In this document: in pieces, positions 33,937 to 45,400 of the stretch | Layout: each line of letters opens with the position of its first letter | How positions within the stretch are numbered: position 1 is the stretch's first letter | Source of the DNA: Strigamia acuminata | Taxonomy: Eukaryota > Arthropoda > Chilopoda > Geophilomorpha > Linotaeniidae | Length of the DNA stretch: 64,000 nt | Reading direction: 5' to 3' | NCBI GenBank assembly: GCA_949358305.1 | Contig: OX442318.1 | Coordinates: forward strand, 12,878,517-12,942,516 | The notes under the pieces: model-generated | What the model was told of the DNA's origin: nothing | What the model saw: only the letters and a program-made list of their open reading frames with translations | Database searches by the model: none | Made by a program: the position numbers and the translations under genes

Positions 33937-35989
33937 GGGTTTATGAATGAATTGTTTTTATAATTCCTAATTACGTCACCAGGGCAGTGATGCGAGGTGG
34001 CGGTCTGCATATATTTTTTTCTACAGCCGGTCATAGGAACTTTAATGAAACTTATGAATAAGTAGAAAAATTTCAATTTTAAATTTCTGATAAAATTAAA
34101 TAAATAATTATAAAAATTTTAATCAAATAAATAAATAAATACAATAGAAATATGACGTCAACTTCACCGCGATTGTCATGGAGACGAAGCCGAACGTGAA
34201 TTCGAATCCAAGATGGAGGTGTAAGAGACGTCGGACGAATTACCAGAGTAAAAAAAAAATGAATACCGGTAGGTTTTAATAGCTCCAATCGTGTGGAAAT
34301 GGAAACATGAAACGAGATGAATGTTTGGTTTGAAATTTTTAATCGTAGAGCATCGCGTGGCCATTCAAACGAATCAAGTTTGAATCAAGTTGAACTTTGC
34401 CGAGCCATGCTGATATTTAAAAACACAACATTTTTATTCGTTTTAATTCTGTATTTGTCGAAATTTCACAAACTAATCGCACAAATTTGTTTTTTATTTC
34501 ATGCCACAACGTTTTAAGTTTGGCTGTGCGGCCAATTCGGCCACAACCGCCGCACAATGGATCAAATTGAGGCGTTAAAACGTGAGACCAGGGACAATTT
34601 TCCTCAATATAAATAATTTTCAGAGTAATTATATTTTAATGTTCAAAAATACGTTAAATATTAATTAAATGTGATTCTTTTTTTAGGGTTAGGTTACCAT
34701 TTTTGCTGCTCGCCCTGGTACAACAATGCACGGTTTCTTCCATTCCGGTTTTTCAATTTGTTAGTTCAAGTTCTGCTTTATTGAGAAGATTTGTCGAATG
34801 TTGGTATTTTCTTTCTCCAGTCGAAGAGATAGCTAAGTTTGGTAGTTGGTTTTGATTCTCGCGAACCCAATCTTAAGCATATTTCCTAGATTGTGCTCTT
34901 AAAGTCCCCCGAAACTTTTGAAACTGCCCTGACGATTTGTCCAACGCCCGTTTCGATCTCTTTGAGTATTGCCAATTTCTTTATTTGAATTATTTGATCA
35001 GAAGTTGGGCTAGAATACTTAGAACCTTAGGTTAGGAAACTCCAAACGTGGATTATTCTGTTTGACTAAAAACATAAAAGGCTCACTCAATTTGTGCCAA
35101 AATGTATTTCATTTGTTGTCTTCGTCAACCTCCTTCCTGTAGTAACTCCTGCTCTACTTTCCCCAAAGTAAACCTGTTGTCCTCCATCAGTAAATGAAAA
35201 GACAGACAGCACTTTTGACAGAAAAGCTATCCACTTATTTTTTTTCTCCCTTTCCTGTTATCATGTTATTTTGAGGAAGAAGGGTGTGGAGTTGTCCTCA
35301 CTTTATGAATGGTCACGAGTTGCATATGTTCTGGTTGTGCCAGTTTTAGCCGCATACGATTGTAGGAAAGTCCATGAATTTTTCCCTTTATTATTTCGGC
35401 CATCTTGTTGGAAAGCCTCGTATATTTCATTCTGTAGTTCTGCAGTTTCGTTCCACGTATTCCTTTGTAGCTGAGTGAATCAGCTTCACTTTCGTCATCC
35501 GCTTCTCAACTGGATTCAGTTGATTCGAACGAACCTTTTCTTGCGTTCGTCTTCTGTTGCTTGGTTTGTCTTCTTTCTTCTTTCTCGTGGGCTCTTTTTG
35601 CTGCTAACTTGGATGGTTTTATTCATTTGCTCAAGCGGATCTCCGTCTTTATCGTAGACGTGCGAGTTCGTACATTGATAACTTAACTCGGTCCATTTGG
35701 GATCGAGTCGAGTTATAAGCTTAATTAACCATGTGTAGTACTGGCTCGATTAAGATTCTTTGTTCCGTCTGTTCCTTCGGGGTTGGTGGGTTTCTTTCTA
35801 CAGAATTTGGGTCCCTTAGATTTTGTGAGTTTGCTCTAAGTACGGGGCTACCCATTCCCATTCCTTTGGTTGTCGCTTTCACTGCCTTTTCAGTGGCTTT
35901 CCTTTGTGTGCTTGCGGTTGGAGATTTCTTTTTCTACTCTTCATTTTATAATATACTTTTCGTTTACTTGTAAGATTTTAAGCTTTGAT

Positions 35990-36255
35990 AGCAAAATAGA
36001 ATGCATTAAAGCAAAATACAGTGCATTAAAGCAAAATACAGTGCATTAAAGCAAAATACAGTGCATTAAAGCAAAATAAAATGCATTATAGCAAAATAAA
36101 ATGCATTATAGCAAAATAAAATGCATTATAGCAAAATAAAATGCATTATAGCAAAATAAAATGCATTATAGCAAAATAAAATGCATTATAGCAAAATAAA
36201 ATGCATTATAGCAAAATAAAATGCATTATAGCAAAATAAAATGCATTATAGCCCA
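35990..36255. repeat. 20-bp minisatellite, inverted partner of the array at 5,250
   Basis: About 13 copies of GCATTATAGCAAAATAAAAT, the reverse complement of the left-arm unit. The first four copies carry a different variant (GCATTAAAGCAAAATACAGT). Confidence 0.95.
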
Positions 36256-36825
36256 TTTTTTAAACACCAGCTGACGGGGAATAAATGTTCCTTGAGTCAA
36301 ATCTACACCAGTAGTCAAACACTCCTGGCCATACATCAAAACTTAGATGGATTCTGTTGTTGTCAATCATCTCTACTGTGGCTGGGCATATTAGTGATGG
36401 ATTCGAATCGTCCACGCGAAGGATGAAAATATAAAACTAAAAATGTTTCGTGATGTGTTCTTGTAATGGATTCGGATCGATGGTGTTGGATTGGAAAAGA
36501 ACGGACTAGAAGACGACCATGTTGAGTGGGCTTATTTGCATAAGTGCCTTTTAATCGAGTAACAACGTAGGTGGCGCTGCAATCGGCAGCGTCACAAATT
36601 ATCATAAACAAAAGTGGAGTACGAGATACTCCATCATTCCCCCAATTGTGAAACAATGGTAAACAATTAAAACATTGAAAGTTGAAATAAGACATGGAAT
36701 GTAATATACTAACAATAAACAATTGAATTCTGACAAGGTGTAACAATGAATACTCGAAGTTTAAATCTAATTATGTTATTCCGAAAAACCATAAAACTGA
36801 GTTTGCTTGCGACCACGGCGAGATC

Positions 36826-37366
36826 TGTTGGTTTTGAGAAACCCAAATGTTTTATGTCGATGTGATATAGAATCACATTTTGATTGTTTAGTTTAATTAT
36901 CTAGATGTATTAATTCACATGTTTATTTACTTTGGTATTATGTTTGCTTTATGCATTTAAGCATGAAGTATCATGCATTCCCTAGCTATATTTTTATGTT
37001 ATCACATGTTTTATATTTATGTAATGCATAATTCTGACACAAGGTGTCGTTGCTTATGTTTTTCCCATCCAAGATGGACGCACACACGTCCGTGTGCTTT
37101 TTCCCACATCTCACCTTAAGAAAGGATTCAATTTGTAAGCATTTTATTATTTATATTAAATGCCTATTATTTTAGAGTCTTTAGTATTGATTTATAGCAC
37201 CTTCTGTGCTATTTAAGCGCAGATAAGCGGCATTTTGCCGCGCGCTTTGTTTAGAATCGGTCACGTCACATTTACGTTCGTGTCAGAGACACGACGCCGC
37301 CATTTTAGCTTCCACACTCGGTTATTACACCGAATTTGCGCCGCTTGCCTCTGCTGCTAATGTTCA
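36826..37366. mobile_element. 541-bp solo LTR nested in the Gag-protease element
   Basis: It starts TGTTGGTTTTG, ends AATGTTCA, and is flanked by AGATC on both sides (36,821-36,825 and 37,367-37,371). It has a TATTTAAGC box near 37,210, suggesting plus orientation. It interrupts the 3' part of the host element's open frame; reading across the insertion the frame would run a further dozen or so codons to a stop. The insertion postdates the host element. Confidence 0.85.
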
Positions 37367-39088
37367 AGATCTTCGACTGTGCGCTGGCGGTACAGGAATC
37401 GGCGGCGGAGTCGGAGGACGCGGAGGAGGAGTCGCAGCCGGCCCTGGAACGTTTTGTTGAGCCGGAACAAGTGTTGTCGGTGTCGGCGTTCGCACTGCTG
37501 TTGTGGTCAGTGCTGAAGTCGCAGTTGACGTGGACGCATGTGTTGCTGCTGGAGTCGACGCTGTTGGAACTGCTGCTGCTGTTCGTGCGGCTGGAGTCTG
37601 CGTGTCTGGAAGCAGATCTGGCGGCAAAACGAATGGAAAGCTGCAGGAACTTTCCCCCTCAATTGGAAGCGGGCGCCCAATTTTAACGCGCTTACGCATC
37701 GGGTCCATCACCGTGAGGTCGGGCAGCAAACGAGGGTCGAGCAGGTGCAGTCTCGGAGCAGCAGGCGTCGCAGGGGAAGCAGCTGCAGTTGGAGCAATGG
37801 CAGGCGAAGGTGTGATGGGCGGAGGTGTGGGCACAGCTCCTACACTCGGCGTGAGGGCGTACGCGACAGCACCAACCGCGCCTTTCGTCTTCTCGATGAG
37901 ACCGAACGCGTCCAGCCAGTCGCGACCTAGCAACGGGACGGTGCCTGAAGTCGCCACACACAACGGCAAGGCGTGGGAGCGATCGCCGTAACGCACTGGA
38001 ACGGTGCAGACGCCTTCCATCGGCAGGACGTGTCCATCGTAGGACGACATTTCGATGTCCAGCGGTACTAGAGGAAATTGAGAAAAGCATTTGTTAGACA
38101 ATTTTCTGCTGACGAATGTGGCACCAGCGCCCGTGTCCAACTCCATCCAGAGCTTGGTGGACGCGACGATGACTTCGATGACCAGCGGCTTGATGCGTTT
38201 TATCGTCGCCGAATTCACAGCTGTCGCAGGCGGAGCAACTGAAGGTGTGATCGAGTAGAAGGTCAACTTCCTCGTGAATTGCCTCGGTTCCACGTCGATT
38301 GCGTGAAGTGGCGCCGATTTCGATGCAGTAGACATGCATGCAGACTGGATGTGGCCTTCGCGGCCGCAGTTGTTGCATTTGTACTTGCGAAACTTGCAGT
38401 CCGCACGTTTGTGGCCTGTTTCACCGCACGACAAGCATTTGTCGGGGTCGCGTTGGTGTTTCACGCCCGATGGCTTGTGTTGGTGACCAGTGGTGTCCCT
38501 GGAGGAGCGTTTGCCACTGTCGTTAAATTTGGTGGCGTTGCCGACCTGATGCACGGATGTAGACGTATCAGTGAAGCTCATAATGTCAGAGCTAGCCAAC
38601 TCAGCTGCTACGGCGGCAGCTAAAGCTGTCTCGAAGGTGAGATTGGTCTGCAAATACAGCGTTTCTTGAACGGCACGCATGTTTAGTCCAAATATAAGCT
38701 GGTTTCTCAGCTCGTTGTTGAGATTTTTGCCCAGTTCGCAATATTTAGTAAGCGCCTGCAAGGCGGTAGCAAACTCCATCACTGTCTCGCCTTTGTTGCG
38801 ACGACGCGATCGAAAACGAATCAGCTCATCTTGCGCCAACGGTTTTGGCTTTTGGTGTTTTTCCACAAGCGCCACGATTTCGTCGTATTTCATCGTTGAA
38901 GGATCTTTGGGTCGGACCAAATCCACGATTTTCTGCACGGTAGTCATCCCGACACAAGCCAAAAGGTGGTTGGCCTTGTCGGCGTCCAAAGTGATTTTGT
39001 TGCACGCGAAGACGCACTTCATTTGAAACACATAAGTGGACCAATCGTCCGATGGATTGTACTTCTCGGGGTTCCCGGTCAGCGGCAT
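37364..39088 (-). CDS. Gag-protease of the RT-less LTR element
   Basis: The frame is open from the 5' LTR (39,457) to inside the nested solo LTR, 697 codons. The probable start is the ATG at 39,088 (MPLTGNP), just after the leader. Gag capsid-like helices occupy roughly the first 200 residues. They are followed by two CCHC zinc knuckles (CLSCGETGHKRADC and CNNCGREGHIQSAC), then an aspartic protease with the ELDTGAGATFVS active site and a LLGRDWL flap-end motif. The last 170 residues are Pro/Ala/Thr-rich with a basic KRVKIGRP string, like the C-terminal tails of Gypsy integrases. That could mean an ancestral deletion joined the protease to the Pol tail. Confidence 0.9.
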   Translation of the reverse strand: MPLTGNPEKYNPSDDWSTYVFQMKCVFACNKITLDADKANHLLACVGMTTVQKIVDLVRPKDPSTMKYDEIVALVEKHQKPKPLAQDELIRFRSRRRNKGETVMEFATALQALTKYCELGKNLNNELRNQLIFGLNMRAVQETLYLQTNLTFETALAAAVAAELASSDIMSFTDTSTSVHQVGNATKFNDSGKRSSRDTTGHQHKPSGVKHQRDPDKCLSCGETGHKRADCKFRKYKCNNCGREGHIQSACMSTASKSAPLHAIDVEPRQFTRKLTFYSITPSVAPPATAVNSATIKRIKPLVIEVIVASTKLWMELDTGAGATFVSRKLSNKCFSQFPLVPLDIEMSSYDGHVLPMEGVCTVPVRYGDRSHALPLCVATSGTVPLLGRDWLDAFGLIEKTKGAVGAVAYALTPSVGAVPTPPPITPSPAIAPTAAASPATPAAPRLHLLDPRLLPDLTVMDPMRKRVKIGRPLPIEGESSCSFPFVLPPDLLPDTQTPAARTAAAVPTASTPAATHASTSTATSALTTTAVRTPTPTTLVPAQQNVPGPAATPPPRPPTPPPIPVPPAHSRRS

Positions 39089-39454
39089 TGTAACGGCAAA
39101 GAATACGAAAAGATGAAAACGTGTTGGGAAAAACTCACGGAGACGTGTTAGGCCTAGCGCACGAGCGCGTGGTCGAAAAGTCCGAAAATCGTCAAAAATC
39201 GCATTAAAACAATCAAAACTTGTGGATATTGTTCTGGAAACGAATATCCCATCCCTCGTCGCCAATTGATGTGTTCTTGTAATGGATTCGGATCGATGGT
39301 GTTGGATTGGAAAAGAAAGGACTAGAAGACGACCATGTTGAGTGGGCTTATTTGCATAAGTGCCTTTTAATCGAGTAACAACGTAGGTGGCGCTGCAATC
39401 GGCAGCGTCACAAATTATCATAAACAAAAGTGGAGTACGAGATACTCCATTTCG

Positions 39455-42400
39455 CACAATATTTCACAATTTACGATGGCACCTACGTGTAAGTGTGTGA
39501 ACGCTGCCATTGGGTCTGGGTTAATGTAAAGCTGTGTGAGCTGTTTCTTTCTTTCTTATTTGGTGTCCAATCCTCGGTCTTCTCAGTTTGAGCCTCTCAC
39601 ACATGTATCAAAATGGCGACATTGTAATTTCCAAATCGTTTTGATTTTCTCTGGTCTCACATAAGTTATTTGCATCCTAATGTTGATTCGAATTGAAATG
39701 GTCTCGGAGGAAATAACTTTTTTCCAACTTTTTTCCTCACTTTTCGGTTGTCTTTGTTCCAACTGAATTTAAAGTTTTTTATAATAATTAATAAAACATA
39801 TAAAATAGATTTTTATATGGTGTTTACCTCTTCTTTAACAATTCCAAATTCCGGATCCGTGGTTTTGAAGTGGTATCTTCATTCTCCAGGTTGGTTGAAT
39901 AATTTTTGAAAATCCATCAAAAAGTTATCTCTCCCAACTAAAAACGCGTAAACTTAAATTCAATAAATGCTTCAAAGAGAAAAGGAAATAAAACCCGAAA
40001 TTTTGCTAATGGTTGTCAAGCTTGGTGTAAGATTCTCATTAAAGTAAATGATCTTGGTCAGTGGATAAATATGACCCAAATGATGGATTTCCCACAATAT
40101 GTCGAAATCACCTTGCTCTACTTCTTGTTGGTTTAAAATTCTGTTTCTAAATCATCTTTTTGCGTTATTAATATCGCGGGTTTTGGGCAGAAAGTGAATG
40201 CTGCCACCCGAAGCGGTTGGCATCACATTCGCCGAAGGTCGAACGAGCGTAAACCTGGCCCAACACGTTTTCTTCTTGTAACCGGCCGGAAGACGTACTT
40301 TTACCGTCACTTTTCGCACAATGGCCTATTTATTCTGGGGCGAAATTCTATATTTTAGGCCTGCGAAGGAATGTAAGCGATAAAAGAAAAAATAATTTGA
40401 AAAATTGTTACTGTTTGAGACATATTATTCTACACCTCCACTAGTGCTAAACTCCTAAAAAAAAACAACGTAACGCTCAAGCCAATCCACCCATGGCCCA
40501 AACCATCAAGCTAAAAACCAATCAGAATTTACTTTGGAAATCGAGCTGCAATAATTCTATTACGTATGCACTGGCACACAATAGCTCCACAGAACGGGCA
40601 ATATTTCATGTGGGTCGTGCATGTTTGACACATTAAATGCCGACATGAAAGTCATATTTCGAAATTATTCACCCTTCAGACTTGGCACATACTGATGTTT
40701 GCTGTCTCTACTGATGCAGCTAGACAAGAAATTTTACATGAAATTTCTTAATTAAAAAAAATGTATTGTTTTTTAAATTTTTTAAGAAAGCTATTACTGT
40801 ACCGACAAGTTCATTGGGTCTGATCGGTTGATTGCTGGGGCCATTGGCTCCAATCGGTTCATTGCTGGGGGTCTAAAATGCTTACCTGTTTGAAACATAA
40901 TTCTATGGTCCTTTAACAAAATTTCCAGAAAATCCCCTGTGAATTATGACCGATTGGCCATGATCGGTAGCCGGTAGCAGTGGCGGCGGTGAATCTTTTT
41001 ACCTTTACCTTTTCCTTTACTGTTGGTAATCCGTTTATTTTCGCTGCTGCGTCATCAACCTGTGAGTGGCAACTTGAGGCAAATGGCTTTGAGCCAATGG
41101 TAGTCGATTTTCTGTCAGTTTTTGCTCAATGGTGTGCCACTTTTGTACTTTCCTTCTTGTGATGTTTCCATCACTCGTCGGTCTGTAGAGCAGAATTCAT
41201 GGTTGGGGCCTAAACAGAGTTAGGACCCGTGAAAGGAATCACTTCACTCGGTTGGGTGGGATTTACATGTCGACTATTTAATAATCTAAAGCGAACGAGG
41301 TTGCTAGGCTGAACTGCCTAGCAACCCGTAATACAATGTTTGTATTGTTGTAAGGATGGGGGAAGACACAACACTTCTTATTTGAAACTCTCTAACCGTG
41401 CTTAAATTATTTTTTTTTCATTCGCATTTAACGAGAATAACAATGAACGATCAATGGTTGACCGATGGTTTGACTTTGGTTGATTTTTCTTGGTTGCAGA
41501 CTAAATTGAAAGTTGCTTAATTTTTTCCATATTTTAATTGCCTACGCGAGGTGCTAGTTTGGAAAACTAAACAACAAAGGTTTTAAATCATCATTATAAA
41601 TTAGGATAACACTTGTTTAAATATAAACCAAAAGTCTTTTCTCAACTGAAAGTTCTAAACTCATTCTCTTTTGCTTATACCAAAGGCTTATACATAAAAT
41701 AATAACAATGACCAAGTGATGAAAATGAAATACTCAAAGCAAACGTTAAAACAACAAAATTGGCTGCTTCTTTCAATTTTTAAATAATAATTTAATAAAT
41801 AAAATAATAAAATAATAAAATAAATAAAATAAAAATTTATTTAAAATAAATAGAAGAAGTAGAATAAAACAAAAGGCAACAACCGGAACGATAAAAATTA
41901 AAAAAATAGTTGCAAGAACGTGCAATAAATCACAAATTAAAATAATTATTGACCGATGGTTTGACTTTTGTTAATTTTTCTTGGTTGCAGACTGAATTGA
42001 AAGTTGTTTAATTTTTTCGATATTTTAATTGCGTACGCGAGGTGCTAGTTTGGAAAACTAAATTCCATTAGTACAAGGTGTTGTAAGTTTTGAGCGATTT
42101 GTTCATTCCGCTTGCATTGTATACACCTGTTTGTGCATAAAAACAGCATTTGTCTCGATATTTCGTACCCTAAACTTATTCAAAATGTATAAACGAAAAT
42201 GTTGTATCTTGGGTTTGATAACAAAGTTTAATACTAAAAGCCATTACTTTTTGACGTATATGAAAATTCAAAATTTTCTCACATTTGTTTCTAGTGCTGC
42301 CTGATGAGAAAAACTGTTATTAACTACAACTGCAACCTCTAGTGATGTTTTTCCGTGGCGTAGCAACAGTCGCGTGGTTCTGCCTTCCATTTCGTTTCGC

Positions 42401-45400
42401 GTATCGTTGTATCGTTGTATCTTCATCCTCTTCCTCTCGGGATTCTTGTCTGCTTATTTCTGAAGAATTTTATACTCGTTTAACCAAGGAAATGCATTAG
42501 GATTGAATATAGAGTCGTTGGTTTGATTTTATTTAATTATTCTTGAATTCCTTTCTTCTCAAATATTGGCATTCTTTTTTAGGCCTAATGCTGATTCGAA
42601 TTGAAATACTTTGTCGGGTGTCTTTCTCTTCCAACTGAATTGAAAGTTTTATTTTTTCCATATTTTTATTGAATAGTCTGAATTTCGAAAATCTAGTTAC
42701 GAGGTGTTAAGAAATGTGCTAGACACGTTTTATTGACTCTTGGTTAGAATGTGAAATTGCTGCTGTTCAACTGAACTGGTCTTTCAATCCATCCATCCAC
42801 TTTTTTTATTTTTTTATTTTTTTGAAAAAGAAAATCACTTGTAATTCAACATCATTCTATGTAATTGCGCCTTTCCTTTTCCCCTGCTACATTGACTGCT
42901 TTTGATCCAGTCCAGTTAAGTGTTTAGTTTGGGATTTGATTTCTGAAACCTGGTTTTTATTTTCAAAGTGATCAGTGGCTCAGAAGATGGTCATCAACTT
43001 CAAAATTGACATTTTCGAGCAAAAAAATCTATTTTCAGATGGAAAAAATGCATTTGCAGATGACTTTAGCAGGTGTACTGACACTATCAATTTTCCTGTT
43101 TGATTCTCTAATTTCTGTCTATAAATTTCTATTTTTCTATTTCTTGAGTAGTACTATGAAGAATACATTCAGGCAAAAATTGGGGTGTAGTTCTTAAACT
43201 CTTTCATGCTTTATATTCCCAAATGGGCTGACATTCCAACTGAAATGATTCCCCCGACGAAGATAGGATGGTTTTTACATCATATCCATTTGTTTGACTG
43301 AAAACATAAAATGTATTTAATTTGTTGACTTAGGCAACCTCTTTCCTGTAGTAACTCCTGCTCTACTTTCTCCAAAGTAAACCTGTAAATGAAAAGTATT
43401 TTTGACAGAAAAGCTGTCCACTTATTTTTTATCTCCCTTTCCTGTTTTCCTGTTATTTTGAGGGAGGAAGGTGTGTAGTTAATAATTTAACTATTAAGAT
43501 GTCTCGCTTACGCAATAACTAATAATAAGTTGATCAGTAGTTGTCTTACAACAGTCCGTGCAACATTTGAACGGCGCCCATAAATATCTGTTCCAACAGT
43601 TAATGAGCAAAATGTTGTAACCAAAGCGAAGGATAAAACTAAAAAAACTAAAAAACTTGGCACAAAATATTCTACAATTCAAGTAATAACCGCTGTTTTC
43701 GACTCCTAACTGTAGCCGGTCTTGGGTTTTGTGTGCCATCCGAGTTGGCATCACATTCGCTCAAGGTCGAGTACTAGTATATTACAAGTAATAACACCTA
43801 AGCCGCCATAGTACTACTCTATTTATATCTCAACAAAGGTTTTAAATCATTATTACAAATTAGGATAACACTTGTTTCATTTATAATTTTTTTTATTACT
43901 CGTTGCACAGATCACTACAAAACAATTTGCAATAATCCAACTTCTCCACAGGATGCGCTTCGTCCTGTAGTGATTGTAAATGTGTTTGGGAAGATTACTG
44001 ACTTTTAGGTTAAGCATCCAAATGAGAACGCATTGAAGTTTAAGGGCACAGATCGGTGTATCTGGAAACTGCGTCCGGTAAATTTAAACACTAAAAAAAA
44101 ATTGCTTACTAAATTTTGCTGCAAATTGGTCCAATCTGTTTCCTTCAAGATAACGAAAGAGGCTCAAACAGGCTCATCCCGGTTGGCATCACATTCGTCC
44201 AAGGTCGAGTGGGGATGTACGTACAGTACTACTCCGTAGTATATTACATAAGTAATAACACCTAAGCACCATATAGTACTACTCTATTTATATCTGAACA
44301 AAGGTTTTAAATCATTATTATAAATTAGGATAATACCTTGTTCGCACCAGAAAGTTTGGGCTAGCCCAAAGTTTAAATCTAGTTCTGGTTGTTGGTGCGA
44401 ACGCATCTAGCCCAAAATTATCTAGTTTAAAAATGTTTAAACTAGATAATTTTAATCCAGTTGTGTGAACTAGATAATTGCCAAAGAACTAGATAACTGC
44501 CAAGGTCACTTCCCACAATTCTGTGCGTAACATGGTCAGTTGATTGTCTATTGGCTGCATGCTAGCCTAGACATGTGGCTTTTCACTTTTTGGTGCAAAC
44601 ACTCTAGCCTGAACTTTTTAAGCTAATATCAGGCCAGAACTAGATTTAAACTTTAGGCTAGCCCAAACTTTCTGGTGCGAACAAGGTATAACACTTGTTT
44701 AAATATAAACGAAAAGTCTTTTCTCAACTGAAAGTTCTAAACTCGTTCTCTTTTGCTTATACCAAAGGCTTATACATAAAATAATAAGAATGACCAAGTG
44801 ATGAATACTCAAAGCAAACGTTAAAACAAAAAAATTGGCTGCTTCTTTCAATTTGTAAATGGAATAATGCAGTTTTGCAAAAAGTTTATTTATTATCTTG
44901 GGTCACACAGCTTGTACAATGTGGCTTACTTGTGGCATAGATTAGAATATGACTAGGAAAAGTGTGCTAGCAGGGGTCAATTTGAGGGTGTTTTGTCAAC
45001 AAAGAAAACTAACTCAATGTGTAACAAAATGCATTATAGCAAAATATAGCAAAATAAAATGCATTACCGGTACACAGACCACAAGAGCCCTCAAGGTGAC
45101 CAAAATGCGCTTTACTGTTGATCTACTTTTTCAATCGAGCAATCAATGACTCCTTTCATGAAGGAGAGGGCAAATTCTAAAGAAGCCCTTGGGTCTATCA
45201 ATTGCGTGTAATTTTCTTTACACGCTATCAATTTCTTAGATAAAAAAAATCGATAATGCTGTTTATTATTGATCTTAAAAACTCCAGTGCAGCTGTTAAA
45301 AACAGTTTTCCAAAAGCATCCCGAAAGTTATTGAGGAAGATATCGTTAAGGAATACCAATCTTTTATAAAAGACAGATATATACATAAATGCACCTCTTC

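Larger units (their letters stand above)
33840..36260 (-). repeat. Right arm of the inverted duplication, proximal part
   Basis: Read in reverse complement this follows the order of the left arm from its inner end outward: 3' UTR of WASHC2, AAGATGGAGGTGTAAGA block, GCATTGTTGTACCAGGG block (34,700 versus 7,215), the AACCCAATCTTAAGCATATTT block (34,865 versus 6,670), the AGTAGAAA-type block (35,900 versus 5,690), then the 20-bp minisatellite. Open frames at 35,271-35,973 are copies of non-coding repeat. Confidence 0.75.
36451..39449 (-). mobile_element. Complete Gag-protease-only LTR retrotransposon
   Basis: Two 183-bp LTRs (36,451-36,633 and 39,267-39,449) differ visibly at only one base. They have TG...CA ends and are flanked by TTTCG on both sides (36,446-36,450 and 39,450-39,454). 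A purine tract (GGGGGAATGA on the minus strand) touches the 3' LTR, and a TTGGCGACGAGGG primer-type site follows the 5' LTR. The interior has one gag-protease frame and about 0.2 kb of other sequence besides a nested solo LTR. No reverse transcriptase, RNase H or integrase is present, so it must rely on enzymes of another element. Without the nested LTR it would be about 2.45 kb. Confidence 0.9.

Noticed and set aside
37336-38623. Plus-strand open frames opposite the Gag-protease element
   Set aside because: Antisense of a Pro/Ala/Thr-rich tail and zinc knuckles; no independent evidence.
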